Source of the DNA: Shimia sp047124445
Lineage (GTDB): Bacteria; Pseudomonadota; Alphaproteobacteria; Rhodobacterales; Rhodobacteraceae
Length of the DNA stretch: 64,000 bases
Assembly: GCF_047124445.1 (NCBI RefSeq)
Contig: NZ_CP138921.1
Coordinates: 2,356,001-2,420,000, forward strand
Direction of reading: 5' to 3'
Part shown: piece after piece, positions 15,437 through 23,896 of the stretch
Layout of the letters: every line of letters begins with the position of its first letter
Position numbering within the stretch: position 1 is the first letter of the stretch
Program-made: the position numbers and the translations under genes
Notes under the pieces: model-generated
Told to the model about the DNA's origin: nothing
What the model saw: the letters and a program-made list of their open reading frames with translations, nothing else
Database searches by the model: none

Positions 15437-15454
15437 TAGTTACAAAAACAACTA
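15437..15454. promoter_or_regulatory. candidate MarR operator between marR and hmgA
   Basis: TAGTT (15437-15441) and AACTA (15450-15454) form an inverted repeat with an eight-base A-rich spacer. It is 24 bases before marR and 39 bases before hmgA, so one bound dimer could repress both. The arms resemble those at 3007-3027. Confidence 0.55.
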
Positions 15455-15492
15455 TTACCACCGCAACCAAATTCGAGATCAGGAGCGACCCG

Positions 15493-16848
15493 ATGACCAA
15501 GCACACAGTTCCGACCCGCATGCAGAAGGCCCCTTCCATGGCTGGCCCGCATGAGGGCTACATGCCCGGCTTTGGCAACGATTATGAAACCGAAGCCCTG
15601 CCCGGCGCCCTGCCGCAGGGCATGAACAGCCCGCAGAAATGCAACTACGGCCTTTATGGCGAGCAGCTGTCCGGCACCGCTTTCACCGCCGAAAATGTCG
15701 AGCGCACTTGGTGCTACCGCCTGCGCCCGTCGGTAAAACACAACGGTCGCTACGAGAAAATCGACGTGCCTTATTGGGCGTCTGCACCCAACGTCGATCC
15801 AGACCTCGGCAGCCTCGGCCAATACCGCTGGGACCCGGTGCACCACACCGAAGAAGCGCTGACCTGGATCACCGGCATGCGTACCATGACCACCGCCGGC
15901 GATGTGAACACCCAGGTCGGCATGGCCAGCCACATCTACCTCGTGAACACCTCGATGGAAGACGAGTACTTCTTCTCCGCCGATTCCGAACTGTTGGTGG
16001 TGCCACAGGAAGGCGTGCTGCGGTTCTCCACGGAACTGGGTATCATTGATCTGGAACCCAAAGAGATCGCCATCCTGCCGCGTGGTCTGGTGTACCGCGT
16101 TGAGGTGCTCGAAGGCCCGGCGCGCGGCTTTGTCTGCGAAAACTACGGCCAGAAATTTGACCTTCCGGGGCGCGGCCCGATTGGCGCCAACTGCATGGCC
16201 AACCCACGTGACTTCAAGGCGCCCGTAGCCGCTTATGAAGACCGCGAAGTACCCTCCACCGTAACTGTGAAATGGTGCGGCCAGTTCCACCGCACCAACA
16301 TCGATCAGTCCCCACTGGATGTCGTCGCTTGGCACGGCAACTACGCGCCGGTGAAATACGACCTGCGCACCTATTGCCCGGTTGGCGCAATCTTATTTGA
16401 CCACCCAGACCCCTCGATTTTCACCGTGCTGACCGCGCCCTCCGGCGTGCCAGGCACCGCCAACATCGACTTTGTCCTGTTCCGCGAGCGCTGGATGGTG
16501 GCCGAGGACACCTTCCGCCCGCCGTGGTACCACAAGAACATCATGTCTGAGCTGATGGGCAACATCTACGGCCAGTATGACGCCAAACCGCAGGGCTTTG
16601 TCCCCGGCGGCATGAGCCTGCACAACATGATGATGCCGCACGGCCCGGACAAAAACGCCTTTGAGGGCGCGTCCAACGCCAACCTCGGCCCGGACAAACT
16701 CGACAACACCATGTCGTTTATGTTTGAAACCCGCTTCCCGCAGCACATCACCAAATTTGCCGCCAAAGAAGCCCCGGTGCAGGACGATTACATCGACTGC
16801 TGGGTGGACATCGAAAAGAAATTCGACGGAACTCCGGGCAAGAAGTAA
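15493..16848 (+). CDS. hmgA: homogentisate 1,2-dioxygenase
   Basis: The enzyme opens the ring of homogentisate with O2 and Fe(II) to give maleylacetoacetate. The 451 residues match family length. The iron ligands lie in the C-terminal half: His and Glu in PPWYHKNIMSELMG and the second His in SLHNMMMPHGPDK. GFGNDYETEALPGALP and GAILFDHPDPSIFTVL are further signatures. The start at 15493 follows AGGAG by seven bases; an upstream in-frame codon at 15433 would run through the operator. It heads the homogentisate cluster and is followed by a two-hairpin element and an MBL gene. Confidence 0.97.
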   Translation: MTKHTVPTRMQKAPSMAGPHEGYMPGFGNDYETEALPGALPQGMNSPQKCNYGLYGEQLSGTAFTAENVERTWCYRLRPSVKHNGRYEKIDVPYWASAPNVDPDLGSLGQYRWDPVHHTEEALTWITGMRTMTTAGDVNTQVGMASHIYLVNTSMEDEYFFSADSELLVVPQEGVLRFSTELGIIDLEPKEIAILPRGLVYRVEVLEGPARGFVCENYGQKFDLPGRGPIGANCMANPRDFKAPVAAYEDREVPSTVTVKWCGQFHRTNIDQSPLDVVAWHGNYAPVKYDLRTYCPVGAILFDHPDPSIFTVLTAPSGVPGTANIDFVLFRERWMVAEDTFRPPWYHKNIMSELMGNIYGQYDAKPQGFVPGGMSLHNMMMPHGPDKNAFEGASNANLGPDKLDNTMSFMFETRFPQHITKFAAKEAPVQDDYIDCWVDIEKKFDGTPGKK

Positions 16849-16860
16849 GCTCCTGTTGTT

Positions 16861-16908
16861 GGGGGCTTTGCCCCCGTCACAGCACACTGTGACTCCCCCA
16901 GGATATTT
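16861..16908 (+). repeat. composite two-hairpin extragenic element, copy A
   Basis: Hairpin 1 is GGGGGCTTTGCCCCC (16861-16875). Hairpin 2 is GTCACAG-CACA-CTGTGAC (16876-16893). The conserved end box TCCCCCAGGATATTT follows (16894-16908). The order hairpin 1, hairpin 2, box is shared with the elements at 38323-38370 and 52377-52427, which lie in the opposite orientation. It starts 12 bases after the hmgA stop. Confidence 0.7.
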
Positions 16909-16956
16909 CTGGAATGAGAAAACCATGGGGGCGTCAGATGAATATCAGGAAGACCT

Positions 16957-17814
16957 ATGCGCGCGAACAAAGTCACCCTTCTGGGCACCAAAGGCGGCCC
17001 CGCCATCCGGCCCGGCACCCGTATGCCAACCTCCATTCTGGTGGAAATGGATGGTCAGACCATCCTTGTGGACGCGGGCCTTGGGGTCAGCCGCGGGCTC
17101 TGTGACGCAGGTGTAGCCTTGACCGATCTGGACGCCATCCTGATCACCCACCTGCATTCCGATCACTATCTGGAACTGGGACCACTGCTGCACACAGCCT
17201 GGACCGCAGGTTTGAACAAACCCATTCCGATTTATGGCCCGGACGGGCTGGACCACTATTGGACAGGCTTCCTCAACGCCATGTCTTTTGATGTAGAGCT
17301 GCGCCTGCGTGACGAAGGCCGCCCCGCACTGGAACCGCTGGCGCAGATCCACGTTCTGGAACCCGGTCAAGTGAACCTCGGTCCTCTAAAAGTCACCACC
17401 CTGCGCAACGCACACCCGCCCATCACCGACAGCTATGCCCTGCGGTTTGATGGCACAAAACACAGCGTCGTGCTCTCCGGCGACACCGCGCCAATTGCCG
17501 AAATGGTTGACCTCGCCAAAGATGCCGACCTGCTGGTGCATGAAGCGATGTTGTCTGCCGGCATTGACGCGCTCTGCGCTCGCGTGGGTAACGGCGACGA
17601 CCGCCTACGTATCCACTTGGAACGCAGCCACACCCCCGCCGCCGAAGCCGGGCGCATCGCCACCGAGGCCGGTGTCAAACAGCTGGCCCTTAACCACCTC
17701 GTCCCCTGTGACGATCCAAACTTCACCGAGACCCATTGGCAGGAAGAAACCTCCCGCACCTGGTCCGGCCCTCTTTTCATCGGCACCGACGGAATGTCCC
17801 TTCCGCTCGACTGA
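16957..17814 (+). CDS. metallo-beta-lactamase-fold hydrolase, canonical zinc site
   Basis: A 285-residue MBL-fold protein in the homogentisate cluster. Its metal motifs are complete: HLHSDH in LITHLHSDHYLELG (HxHxDH), His in LRNAHPP, Asp in VLSGDTAP and the last His in LALNHLVPCDD. The arrangement recalls the ribonuclease Z / arylsulfatase-like branch, which hydrolyses phosphodiester or sulfate-ester bonds. It has no signal peptide. It follows hmgA after 108 bases and precedes fahA by 21, so it is probably co-expressed; perhaps it hydrolyses an ester of the aromatic substrate, but that is a guess. Confidence 0.88.
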   Translation: MRANKVTLLGTKGGPAIRPGTRMPTSILVEMDGQTILVDAGLGVSRGLCDAGVALTDLDAILITHLHSDHYLELGPLLHTAWTAGLNKPIPIYGPDGLDHYWTGFLNAMSFDVELRLRDEGRPALEPLAQIHVLEPGQVNLGPLKVTTLRNAHPPITDSYALRFDGTKHSVVLSGDTAPIAEMVDLAKDADLLVHEAMLSAGIDALCARVGNGDDRLRIHLERSHTPAAEAGRIATEAGVKQLALNHLVPCDDPNFTETHWQEETSRTWSGPLFIGTDGMSLPLD

Positions 17815-17835
17815 CCACCACAAAAGGAAACGCGC

Positions 17836-19101
17836 ATGTCTTTGTTAAAATCCTGGGTCACAAGCGCCAATGACGCTGCCTGCCCTTTCCCGCTCAACAA
17901 CCTGCCCTATGGCGTCTTTTCCGTCGACGACGGCGAGATGCGGTGTGGCACCGCCATTGGCGACCGCATCATCGACCTGACCGGCCTTGAGGAAGCGGGC
18001 ACCCTGCGCGCTGATCCCGATGCAGACGTACTGGACGCGCCGTTCTGGAACGACTTCATGGAGTTGGGTCCGCAGGTCTGGGCCGACTACCGCGCCAAAC
18101 TGCAGGCCATGCTGGCCGAGGACGCCTCGGAAGAAACTCAAGAGGCGCTGACCTACTATTCCCTGCCCATAGCCGACGCCACGCTGCACATGCCCTTTGC
18201 GGTGAGCGAATACACCGATTTCTACGCCGGTCGGAACCACGCCTTCAACGTTGGCACCATGTTCCGCGGCCCGGAAAACGCGCTGCCGCCCAACTGGCTG
18301 CACATCCCGATTGGCTACAATGGCCGTGCCTCCTCTGTGGTGGTCTCCGGCACCGACATCCGCCGTCCTTGGGGGCAGTTGAAGTCCCCGGACCATGACA
18401 TGCCTGCCTTTCTGCCCTCGCGCCGCTTTGACATCGAGCTGGAGATGGGCGCCATCGTCGGTCAGTTCTCCCAACGTCCTGTGACCGTGCAGGAAGCCGA
18501 TGACATGATCTTTGGCTACGTGCTGCTCAATGACTGGTCCGCACGGGACATCCAGGCTTGGGAATACCAACCGCTCGGCCCGTTTCAAGCCAAAGCCACC
18601 GCCACCTCGATCTCCCCGTGGATCGTCCCCAAGGCGGCGCTGGAACCCTTCCGTACCAACACGCCGGAGCGGGACTTTGAGCTGCTCGATCACCTCAAAG
18701 ACGTGGGGCCGATGCTCTATGACATCGACCTGTCCGTCACCATGGCACCGGAAGGCAAAGAGCCAACCGAAATCGCCCGCACCAACTATGACCAGATGTA
18801 CTACTCCGCCGCCCAACAGCTGGCGCATCACAGCACCTCGGGCTGCCCGATGAACGTCGGGGACCTCTTGGGCTCCGGCACCATCTCCGGCCCGACAAAA
18901 CCCGAGCGCGGCAGCCTTTTGGAGCTCAGCTGGGGCGGAAATGAGCCGCTGACCCTTGATAGTGGCGAGACCCGTACCTTCATTGAAGATGGAGACACAC
19001 TCACCCTCCAAGGCGCGGCCAAAGGGGACGGGTACACCATCGGATTTGGCGACTGTACCGGCACGCTTTTGCCTGCGCTTTCGGACCCTTTCGAAAGGTA
19101 A
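17836..19101 (+). CDS. fahA: fumarylacetoacetase
   Basis: The last enzyme of the homogentisate pathway: it hydrolyses fumarylacetoacetate to fumarate and acetoacetate. The 421 residues match the family. The metal-binding acids are in EYTDFYAGRNHAFNVG, in the FDIELEMGAIVG strand (ExE) and in NDWSARDIQAWEYQPLGPFQAK. The N-terminal domain (about 1-120) is the SH3-like part, the rest the catalytic beta-roll. AGGAAA precedes the start. It lies between the MBL gene and a reductase-like gene on the same strand. Confidence 0.97.
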   Translation: MSLLKSWVTSANDAACPFPLNNLPYGVFSVDDGEMRCGTAIGDRIIDLTGLEEAGTLRADPDADVLDAPFWNDFMELGPQVWADYRAKLQAMLAEDASEETQEALTYYSLPIADATLHMPFAVSEYTDFYAGRNHAFNVGTMFRGPENALPPNWLHIPIGYNGRASSVVVSGTDIRRPWGQLKSPDHDMPAFLPSRRFDIELEMGAIVGQFSQRPVTVQEADDMIFGYVLLNDWSARDIQAWEYQPLGPFQAKATATSISPWIVPKAALEPFRTNTPERDFELLDHLKDVGPMLYDIDLSVTMAPEGKEPTEIARTNYDQMYYSAAQQLAHHSTSGCPMNVGDLLGSGTISGPTKPERGSLLELSWGGNEPLTLDSGETRTFIEDGDTLTLQGAAKGDGYTIGFGDCTGTLLPALSDPFER

Positions 19102-19106
19102 CGCCC

Positions 19107-19667
19107 ATGGCCACCGCCCCCCGCTACGTCGGATATATCGCACAAAGTCTGGACGGCTACATCGCTACCCCGGATGGCGGGGTGGGCTGGCTTGATCCAT
19201 TCAATGCCGCCCTTGCCGAATGCAGTTGTGAAGACGCTGGCGGTTACAACACCTTTATCGAAGAGGTGGACGCGGTACTGATGGGCCGCGCCACCTACCG
19301 ACAGGTTATAGGCTGGGGCTGGCCATACGGGGATCGCGCGGGCTACGTGCTGACCCACCGCCACGACTACAAAGGCGACCACATCACCGCCGCTGGCCCG
19401 ATTGACGGCCTGCGCGCGGCGATTGAGGCCAATGGCCACCAAAAGGTCTGGATCATGGGCGGCGGCGAAACCCAACGCGCCGCGCTGGATGTGGGCATGT
19501 TTGACGAGATTTCTGTCTTTGTCATGCCCACCATTCTAGGCGACGGCCTGCCTTGTTTTGCCAAAGGCGCGCAGCAAAATCTGACCCTCAAAACGTCGAG
19601 CCAGAAACCCGGTGGCATCTTGCAACTGGACTATGACATCGCGGGCCCACCATCCGAGGCCACCTAA
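19107..19667 (+). CDS. dihydrofolate-reductase-like (RibD C-terminal) protein
   Basis: A 186-residue protein of the RibD C-terminal / DHFR-like superfamily, which bind NADPH. Signatures are YVGYIAQSLDGYIATPDGGVGWL at the N-terminus, VLMGRATYRQVIGWGWPYG, then VWIMGGGETQRAALDVGMFDEISVFVMPTILGDGLPCF. The fold is shared by riboflavin-pathway reductases and many stand-alone reductases of unknown substrate. It starts five bases after the fahA stop, so it is co-transcribed, but its link with homogentisate is unclear. Confidence 0.88.
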   Translation: MATAPRYVGYIAQSLDGYIATPDGGVGWLDPFNAALAECSCEDAGGYNTFIEEVDAVLMGRATYRQVIGWGWPYGDRAGYVLTHRHDYKGDHITAAGPIDGLRAAIEANGHQKVWIMGGGETQRAALDVGMFDEISVFVMPTILGDGLPCFAKGAQQNLTLKTSSQKPGGILQLDYDIAGPPSEAT

Positions 19668-19738
19668 ACCCCACTTGGCACATGGGCGGCTGCCGCCTAA
19701 GCAGGTCTTATTCAAATAAACCAACAGGACAGACCCTT

Positions 19739-20206
19739 TTGAAACGCATCGCCCTGGCCGCCCTTCTCTCTCTCAGCCTGTCCTCCGCACAGGCCGAAAC
19801 CGCCGCAGAGCTGGCCAAGACCTACGTGAACATGCCCGAAGTGCAGCAGATGATGACGGACATGTTCTCTCCGGAAAGCATGGCGGCACAGGTTGTGGCC
19901 TCCATGCCCCCTGGCGTCACCCTGTCAGAGGCGCAACAGACCGCCATTGGCGAATTGATGTCCGGTGAAATGACCACCCTTCGGCCAAAACTCGAAGAGT
20001 TGATGGAATCCACCACCGCCGAGATCTTCACCTCTGAGGAAATCGACGCGCTCATCACCTTCTACAGCTCCGAACACGGCGCATCCATTATGGGCAAAAT
20101 GGGCCCGATGATGCAGCAGGTCATGGGCGCGCTCGCGCCGGACATGCAAGAGATGCAGGGCCGCATCACGCCGCAACTGCTCGAAATCATGAGCTCCGAG
20201 TACTGA
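19739..20206 (+). CDS. DUF2059-domain exported protein
   Basis: A 155-residue precursor with a clear signal peptide (KRIALAALLSLSLSSAQA) and a helical DUF2059 domain. The domain holds the family's typical IFTSEEIDALITFYSSEHGASIMGKMGPMMQQ segment and a C-terminal amphipathic helix. I choose the TTG at 19739: AGGA stands nine bases upstream and it gives a compact signal peptide, whereas the ATG at 19682 adds 19 polar residues. The protein should be periplasmic. Its biochemical role is unknown; it is part of the plus-strand gene run. Confidence 0.82.
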   Translation: MKRIALAALLSLSLSSAQAETAAELAKTYVNMPEVQQMMTDMFSPESMAAQVVASMPPGVTLSEAQQTAIGELMSGEMTTLRPKLEELMESTTAEIFTSEEIDALITFYSSEHGASIMGKMGPMMQQVMGALAPDMQEMQGRITPQLLEIMSSEY

Positions 20207-20209
20207 ATC

Positions 20210-20695
20210 ATGGCGGAGTTTCTCACCGGTTGCACCCATTTCGGACATGGGCAAATCCTGAAGAAAGCCAACCGGCCGTTTGCCTCCGTCGAAGAGATGG
20301 ACAAAACGCTGACCGCCAACTGGAACGCTGTGGTTGGCAAAGACGACACCGTCTATCACCTCGGCGACTTCGCCTGGCCAAGAGACCGCCCCCGGGAACC
20401 GTATCTCGCGCAACTCAACGGCAAGATCGTCCGCCTCAATGGCAACCGCGACGAAGCCGATTGGGGCCGCGACCTGATCACGCTCAAGCGCAATGACCGC
20501 GAAATCGTGCTGTTTCACTATCCCATTGAGGAATGGAACGGCTGGTGGCGCGGCACATTGCACTTCCACTGTCACACCCACGACACCGCATTTCACAGCG
20601 CCCCGCGCCGCGGCAATGTCGGCGTCGAAGCCCACAACTACACGCCCGTCCGTCTCGACTGGGCGATTGACCAACTTCTGCAAAAGGACCGCTAA
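20210..20695 (+). CDS. metallophosphoesterase-like protein with altered active site
   Basis: A 161-residue calcineurin-like phosphoesterase. The scaffold is complete: THFGHGQILKKANRPF, VYHLGDFAW, IVRLNGNRDEADW, IVLFHYPIEEWNG and HFHCHTHD. Two key positions differ from the usual motifs. The first metal-binding Asp of the DTHFGH motif is Cys9 (GCTHFGH), and the catalytic His of GNHD is Arg (GNRDE). The codons TGC and CGC are unambiguous. The protein may therefore be inactive, or use another metal arrangement. It starts four bases after the DUF2059 stop and ends two bases before the next MBL gene, in the same transcript. Confidence 0.85.
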   Translation: MAEFLTGCTHFGHGQILKKANRPFASVEEMDKTLTANWNAVVGKDDTVYHLGDFAWPRDRPREPYLAQLNGKIVRLNGNRDEADWGRDLITLKRNDREIVLFHYPIEEWNGWWRGTLHFHCHTHDTAFHSAPRRGNVGVEAHNYTPVRLDWAIDQLLQKDR

Positions 20696-20697
20696 CC

Positions 20698-21648
20698 ATG
20701 GCCAAAGCCTTCGCCTCCCAAGGGGACATGACCGAGAAAAACATCTCTTTCACCGAAGTTGGAGACGGCCTTTACGCCTTCACCGCAGAAGGCGACCCGA
20801 ACTCCGGCGTGATCATCGGCGATGACAGCGTGATGATTGTCGAAGCCCAGGCCACGCCGCGTCTGGCCAACAAGGTCATCGAATGCGTGCGCTCTGTCAC
20901 CGACAAGCCGATCTCTCATGTGGTGCTGACCCATTACCACGCCGTACGCGTGCTGGGCGCGTCGGCCTATGGCGCAGATCAGATCATCATGGGCGACGCC
21001 GCCCGCGCCATGGTGGTGGAGCGCGGCCAGGAAGACTGGGACAGCGAGTTCCAACGCTTCCCGCGCCTGTTTGAGGGCCACGAAAGCATCCCGGGCCTGA
21101 CCTATCCGACCACCACCTTTTCCGATGACATGACCGTCTATCTCGGCAACCGCCGCATTGACCTTATGCACTTGGGTCGCGCCCACACCGCTGGCGACAT
21201 CGTCATCCACGTGCCCGACCAGAACGTCATGTTCACCGGCGACATCGTCGAATACCACTCGGCCTGCTATTGCGGCGACGGACATTTCTCCGACTGGGGC
21301 GACACGCTGGACAACATCGCCGCCTTCGACGTGGACGCCATTGCCCCGGGCCGTGGCGACGCGCTGGTGGGCAAAGAGATGGTCAACGCCGCCATCGAAA
21401 ACACCCGCGACTTTGTCGAAAGCACCTACCGCCCTGCTGCCAAGGTTGCAGCCCGCGGCGGCACGCTAAAAGAAGCCTGGGACGCGGTGCGCGCGGAATG
21501 TGATCCGAAGTTCGCAGACTATGCCATTTACGAGCACTGCCTGCCCTTCAACGTCGCCCGCGCTTATGACGAAGCTCGAGGCATCGACACCCCGCGTATC
21601 TGGACCGCCCAGCGCGATCTGGAAATGTGGGAGGCCTTGCAGGGGTAA
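20698..21648 (+). CDS. metallo-beta-lactamase-fold protein with HYHAVR motif
   Basis: A 316-residue MBL-fold protein. Strands and helices are typical (SGVIIGDDSVMIVEAQATPRLA, MFTGDIVEYHS, DAIAPGRGD), and His in LGRAHTAGD is present. The central zinc motif reads THYHAVRVLG instead of the usual THxHxDH, so the Asp and last His of the second zinc site are missing. Such proteins could hold one zinc or another metal. I cannot name the substrate. It lies at the end of the accessory run before the orphan at 21655. Confidence 0.82.
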   Translation: MAKAFASQGDMTEKNISFTEVGDGLYAFTAEGDPNSGVIIGDDSVMIVEAQATPRLANKVIECVRSVTDKPISHVVLTHYHAVRVLGASAYGADQIIMGDAARAMVVERGQEDWDSEFQRFPRLFEGHESIPGLTYPTTTFSDDMTVYLGNRRIDLMHLGRAHTAGDIVIHVPDQNVMFTGDIVEYHSACYCGDGHFSDWGDTLDNIAAFDVDAIAPGRGDALVGKEMVNAAIENTRDFVESTYRPAAKVAARGGTLKEAWDAVRAECDPKFADYAIYEHCLPFNVARAYDEARGIDTPRIWTAQRDLEMWEALQG

Positions 21649-21654
21649 TTGACT

Positions 21655-21954
21655 ATGAAGATTGAAAGCACTGTTTCACGCGGATCTTTTGCAGGTGAGA
21701 CACAAGAACCTTGGTCGAATTCTGAAGGGCAATACGCGTTATCAGCTGTGCCAAAAGACACAACAGAGGCCGGCCATCATGAAGCCCACTACATCTTGGT
21801 TTCAGACTTGAAGAGCGTTGCCAACGGCTTGAGAGCGGGTTTGTGCCTTCGAATGAAATCTCAAAACGTTGCACCGAGCATGAGGAAGGCAAGCGAGATA
21901 ACAATTGATGGACGTCCCGTAAGCGCTTTCGACCCTTCAAAGGGGCGAGATTAG
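21655..21954 (+). CDS. small orphan protein of lower GC content
   Basis: A 99-residue polar protein starting MKIESTVSRGSFAGETQEPWSN. I do not recognise it and see no signal peptide or membrane segment. AGGGG lies about ten bases before the start. Hand-counted GC is about 50 percent, clearly lower than the genes on either side, and codon choice is less biased. It interrupts the run between the MBL gene and the FAD monooxygenase, which suggests recent acquisition or a fast-evolving gene. It could also be a non-gene open frame. Confidence 0.5.
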   Translation: MKIESTVSRGSFAGETQEPWSNSEGQYALSAVPKDTTEAGHHEAHYILVSDLKSVANGLRAGLCLRMKSQNVAPSMRKASEITIDGRPVSAFDPSKGRD

Positions 21955-22064
21955 TCGAAGGGGTAAGTAAAACCCCACGTCCTTGATCTATGTCGTTGCG
22001 CGCGGCCCATTGGCGCGCCACGCTACCCCCAACAAACGCGCCTGTCCTTGGGAGGAGGAGCCCC

Positions 22065-23675
22065 ATGAGCAAGATTTTTGACGTCCCGCTCTACGCCTAC
22101 ACGCGCAGTCCGGATCAGGACGAAGGCATGCCCGTCCGCCATCCGGTGGTGATCATCGGCGCGGGCCCTGTAGGTCTCGCCACCGCGATTGATCTGGCAC
22201 AGCAAGGCATCAAAACCGTCATTCTGGATGACAATGACCGGGTGTCCTTCGGCTCCCGCGCCATCTGTTTTGCCAAACGACCGCTGGAAATCATGGACCG
22301 CCTCGGCTGTGGTGACCACTTGGTGGAACGCGGCGTGCAATGGGACACCGGCAAAGTCTTCTTTGACACCCGCCAAGTTTATGAGTTCAGCCTGACCGAG
22401 GAAGAAGGCCACAAGAACCCCGCCTTCATCAACCTACAGCAATACACTTTTGAGCAGGTCCTGGTCGAACGCATCCGCGAGATGCAGGCCGAAGGCGCGC
22501 CCATCGAAATCCGCGGTCGCAACAAGGTCGAGGCCATCGGCCAACACGACACCCATGTAACCCTCGAGGTGGAAACTCCCGAAGGCAGTTACACCCTCGA
22601 GGCAGACTGGCTGGTCGCCTGTGACGGGGCCAACTCCCCGACCCGCCGCATGTTGGGGCTGGATTTTGACGGGCAAGTCTTTGAAGACAACTTCCTGATC
22701 GCTGATGTGGTGATGAAAGCCGACTTCCCGTCCGAGCGTTGGTTCTGGTTTGACCCGCCGTTCAACCGGGGCCAATCCGCCTTGCTGCATAAACAGCCCG
22801 ACAACGTCTGGCGCATCGACCTGCAACTGGGCCGCGACATCGACAAAGAACGCGAGAAGCGCCCGGAAAATGTCATGACCCGCCTCAAAGCCATGCTGGG
22901 CGACGAGGCCGAGTTCGACCTCGAATGGGTCTCCATCTACACTTTCCAGTGCTGCCGCATGGAGCGGTTCCGTCATGGCCGCACCCTGTTTGCCGGCGAC
23001 TCCGCACACCAAGTCTCCCCTTTTGGCGCCCGTGGTGCCAACTCCGGTCTGCAAGACGCCGACAACATCGCGTGGAAATTAAAACTGGTGCTCGACGGTA
23101 ATGCGCCAGTAACCCTCATGGACAGCTACAACACCGAGCGGGCTTATGGTGCGGATGAAAACATCCTCAACTCCACCCGCTCGACCGAGTTCATCACCCC
23201 CAAATCCGAGATGAGCCGCATCCTACGAGACGCCGTGCTGGACCTCTCCGCGCATCACACCTTTGCGCAGCCACTGGTCAACTCGGGCCGCCTATCTGTG
23301 CCCTGCACCTATGACGGCAGCATGCTCAACTCCGCTGACGCGCTGGCCGCACCCGACCTCACGCGCCCCGGCAGCCCCTGCCCGGATGCCCCACTCGGCG
23401 AGGATCACCTGCTGAGTAAACTCGGCAATGACTTCATCTTACTGACCATCGACGCCGAGGCGCCGGACAGCTTTGAGGAGGATGGCGTCACTGCCACCCG
23501 CCTGGCGCTCTCGGTGCGTGATGACCCAACGCTCACGCTCAAACGGCAGTACCTCGGCGATGCCACAGCTGGCGTCTACCTGATCCGCCCGGATCAACAC
23601 GTCGCCGCCCGCCGTGAAGCCTTTGACGAACCCCATTTCCGCGCCGCCCTACGCCGCGCCACAGGCAAGGAGTGA
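22065..23675 (+). CDS. group A FAD-dependent aromatic hydroxylase
   Basis: A 536-residue single-component flavin monooxygenase (3-(3-hydroxyphenyl)propionate hydroxylase-like). It has the Rossmann GAGPVG motif at residues 32-37, the DG motif LVACDGANSPTR and the GD motif LFAGDSAHQVSPFGARGANSG; the last 100 residues form the thioredoxin-like tail. Such enzymes hydroxylate phenols with NAD(P)H and O2. GGAGGAGGAG precedes the start at 22065. Since no 4-hydroxyphenylpyruvate dioxygenase is seen, it could make homogentisate from 3-hydroxyphenylacetate or a similar phenol, an inference from context. Confidence 0.9.
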   Translation: MSKIFDVPLYAYTRSPDQDEGMPVRHPVVIIGAGPVGLATAIDLAQQGIKTVILDDNDRVSFGSRAICFAKRPLEIMDRLGCGDHLVERGVQWDTGKVFFDTRQVYEFSLTEEEGHKNPAFINLQQYTFEQVLVERIREMQAEGAPIEIRGRNKVEAIGQHDTHVTLEVETPEGSYTLEADWLVACDGANSPTRRMLGLDFDGQVFEDNFLIADVVMKADFPSERWFWFDPPFNRGQSALLHKQPDNVWRIDLQLGRDIDKEREKRPENVMTRLKAMLGDEAEFDLEWVSIYTFQCCRMERFRHGRTLFAGDSAHQVSPFGARGANSGLQDADNIAWKLKLVLDGNAPVTLMDSYNTERAYGADENILNSTRSTEFITPKSEMSRILRDAVLDLSAHHTFAQPLVNSGRLSVPCTYDGSMLNSADALAAPDLTRPGSPCPDAPLGEDHLLSKLGNDFILLTIDAEAPDSFEEDGVTATRLALSVRDDPTLTLKRQYLGDATAGVYLIRPDQHVAARREAFDEPHFRAALRRATGKE

Positions 23676-23679
23676 TCTG

Positions 23680-23886
23680 ATGTCTGACAAGCTGATCCTG
23701 AGCCCCAACCTGGACAACGCCGACGGCTTCTTTGATGCTCTCGCCCGCGCCCACGACGGTCTTGAAAAATCCAGCAGCGACGCGCTCAACGCACGACTGA
23801 TCTTCCTGCTCGCCAACCACATCGGCGACAATGAGGTCTTGGACGAGGCCCTCAAAGCCGCTCAGGCCAGTGGCCACCAACGATGA
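23680..23886 (+). CDS. DUF2783-family small protein
   Basis: A 68-residue helical protein starting MSDKLILSPNLDNADGFFDALARAHDGL and ending LDEALKAAQASGHQR. It matches the DUF2783 pattern, a short domain often encoded beside FAD-binding aromatic hydroxylases, as here (four bases after the hydroxylase stop). A role as accessory subunit or chaperone of that enzyme is plausible but not shown. The maiA start follows after ten bases. Confidence 0.8.
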   Translation: MSDKLILSPNLDNADGFFDALARAHDGLEKSSSDALNARLIFLLANHIGDNEVLDEALKAAQASGHQR

Positions 23887-23896
23887 GTCGCCCGGC

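Noticed and set aside
15436..16335. Long open frame of 299 codons antisense to hmgA
   Set aside because: It lies opposite a well-identified enzyme, has no recognisable motif, and long antisense frames are expected in GC-rich DNA with strong third-position bias. The same applies to long antisense frames at 17845-19143, 25112-26287, 33109-34191 and 36376-37311.
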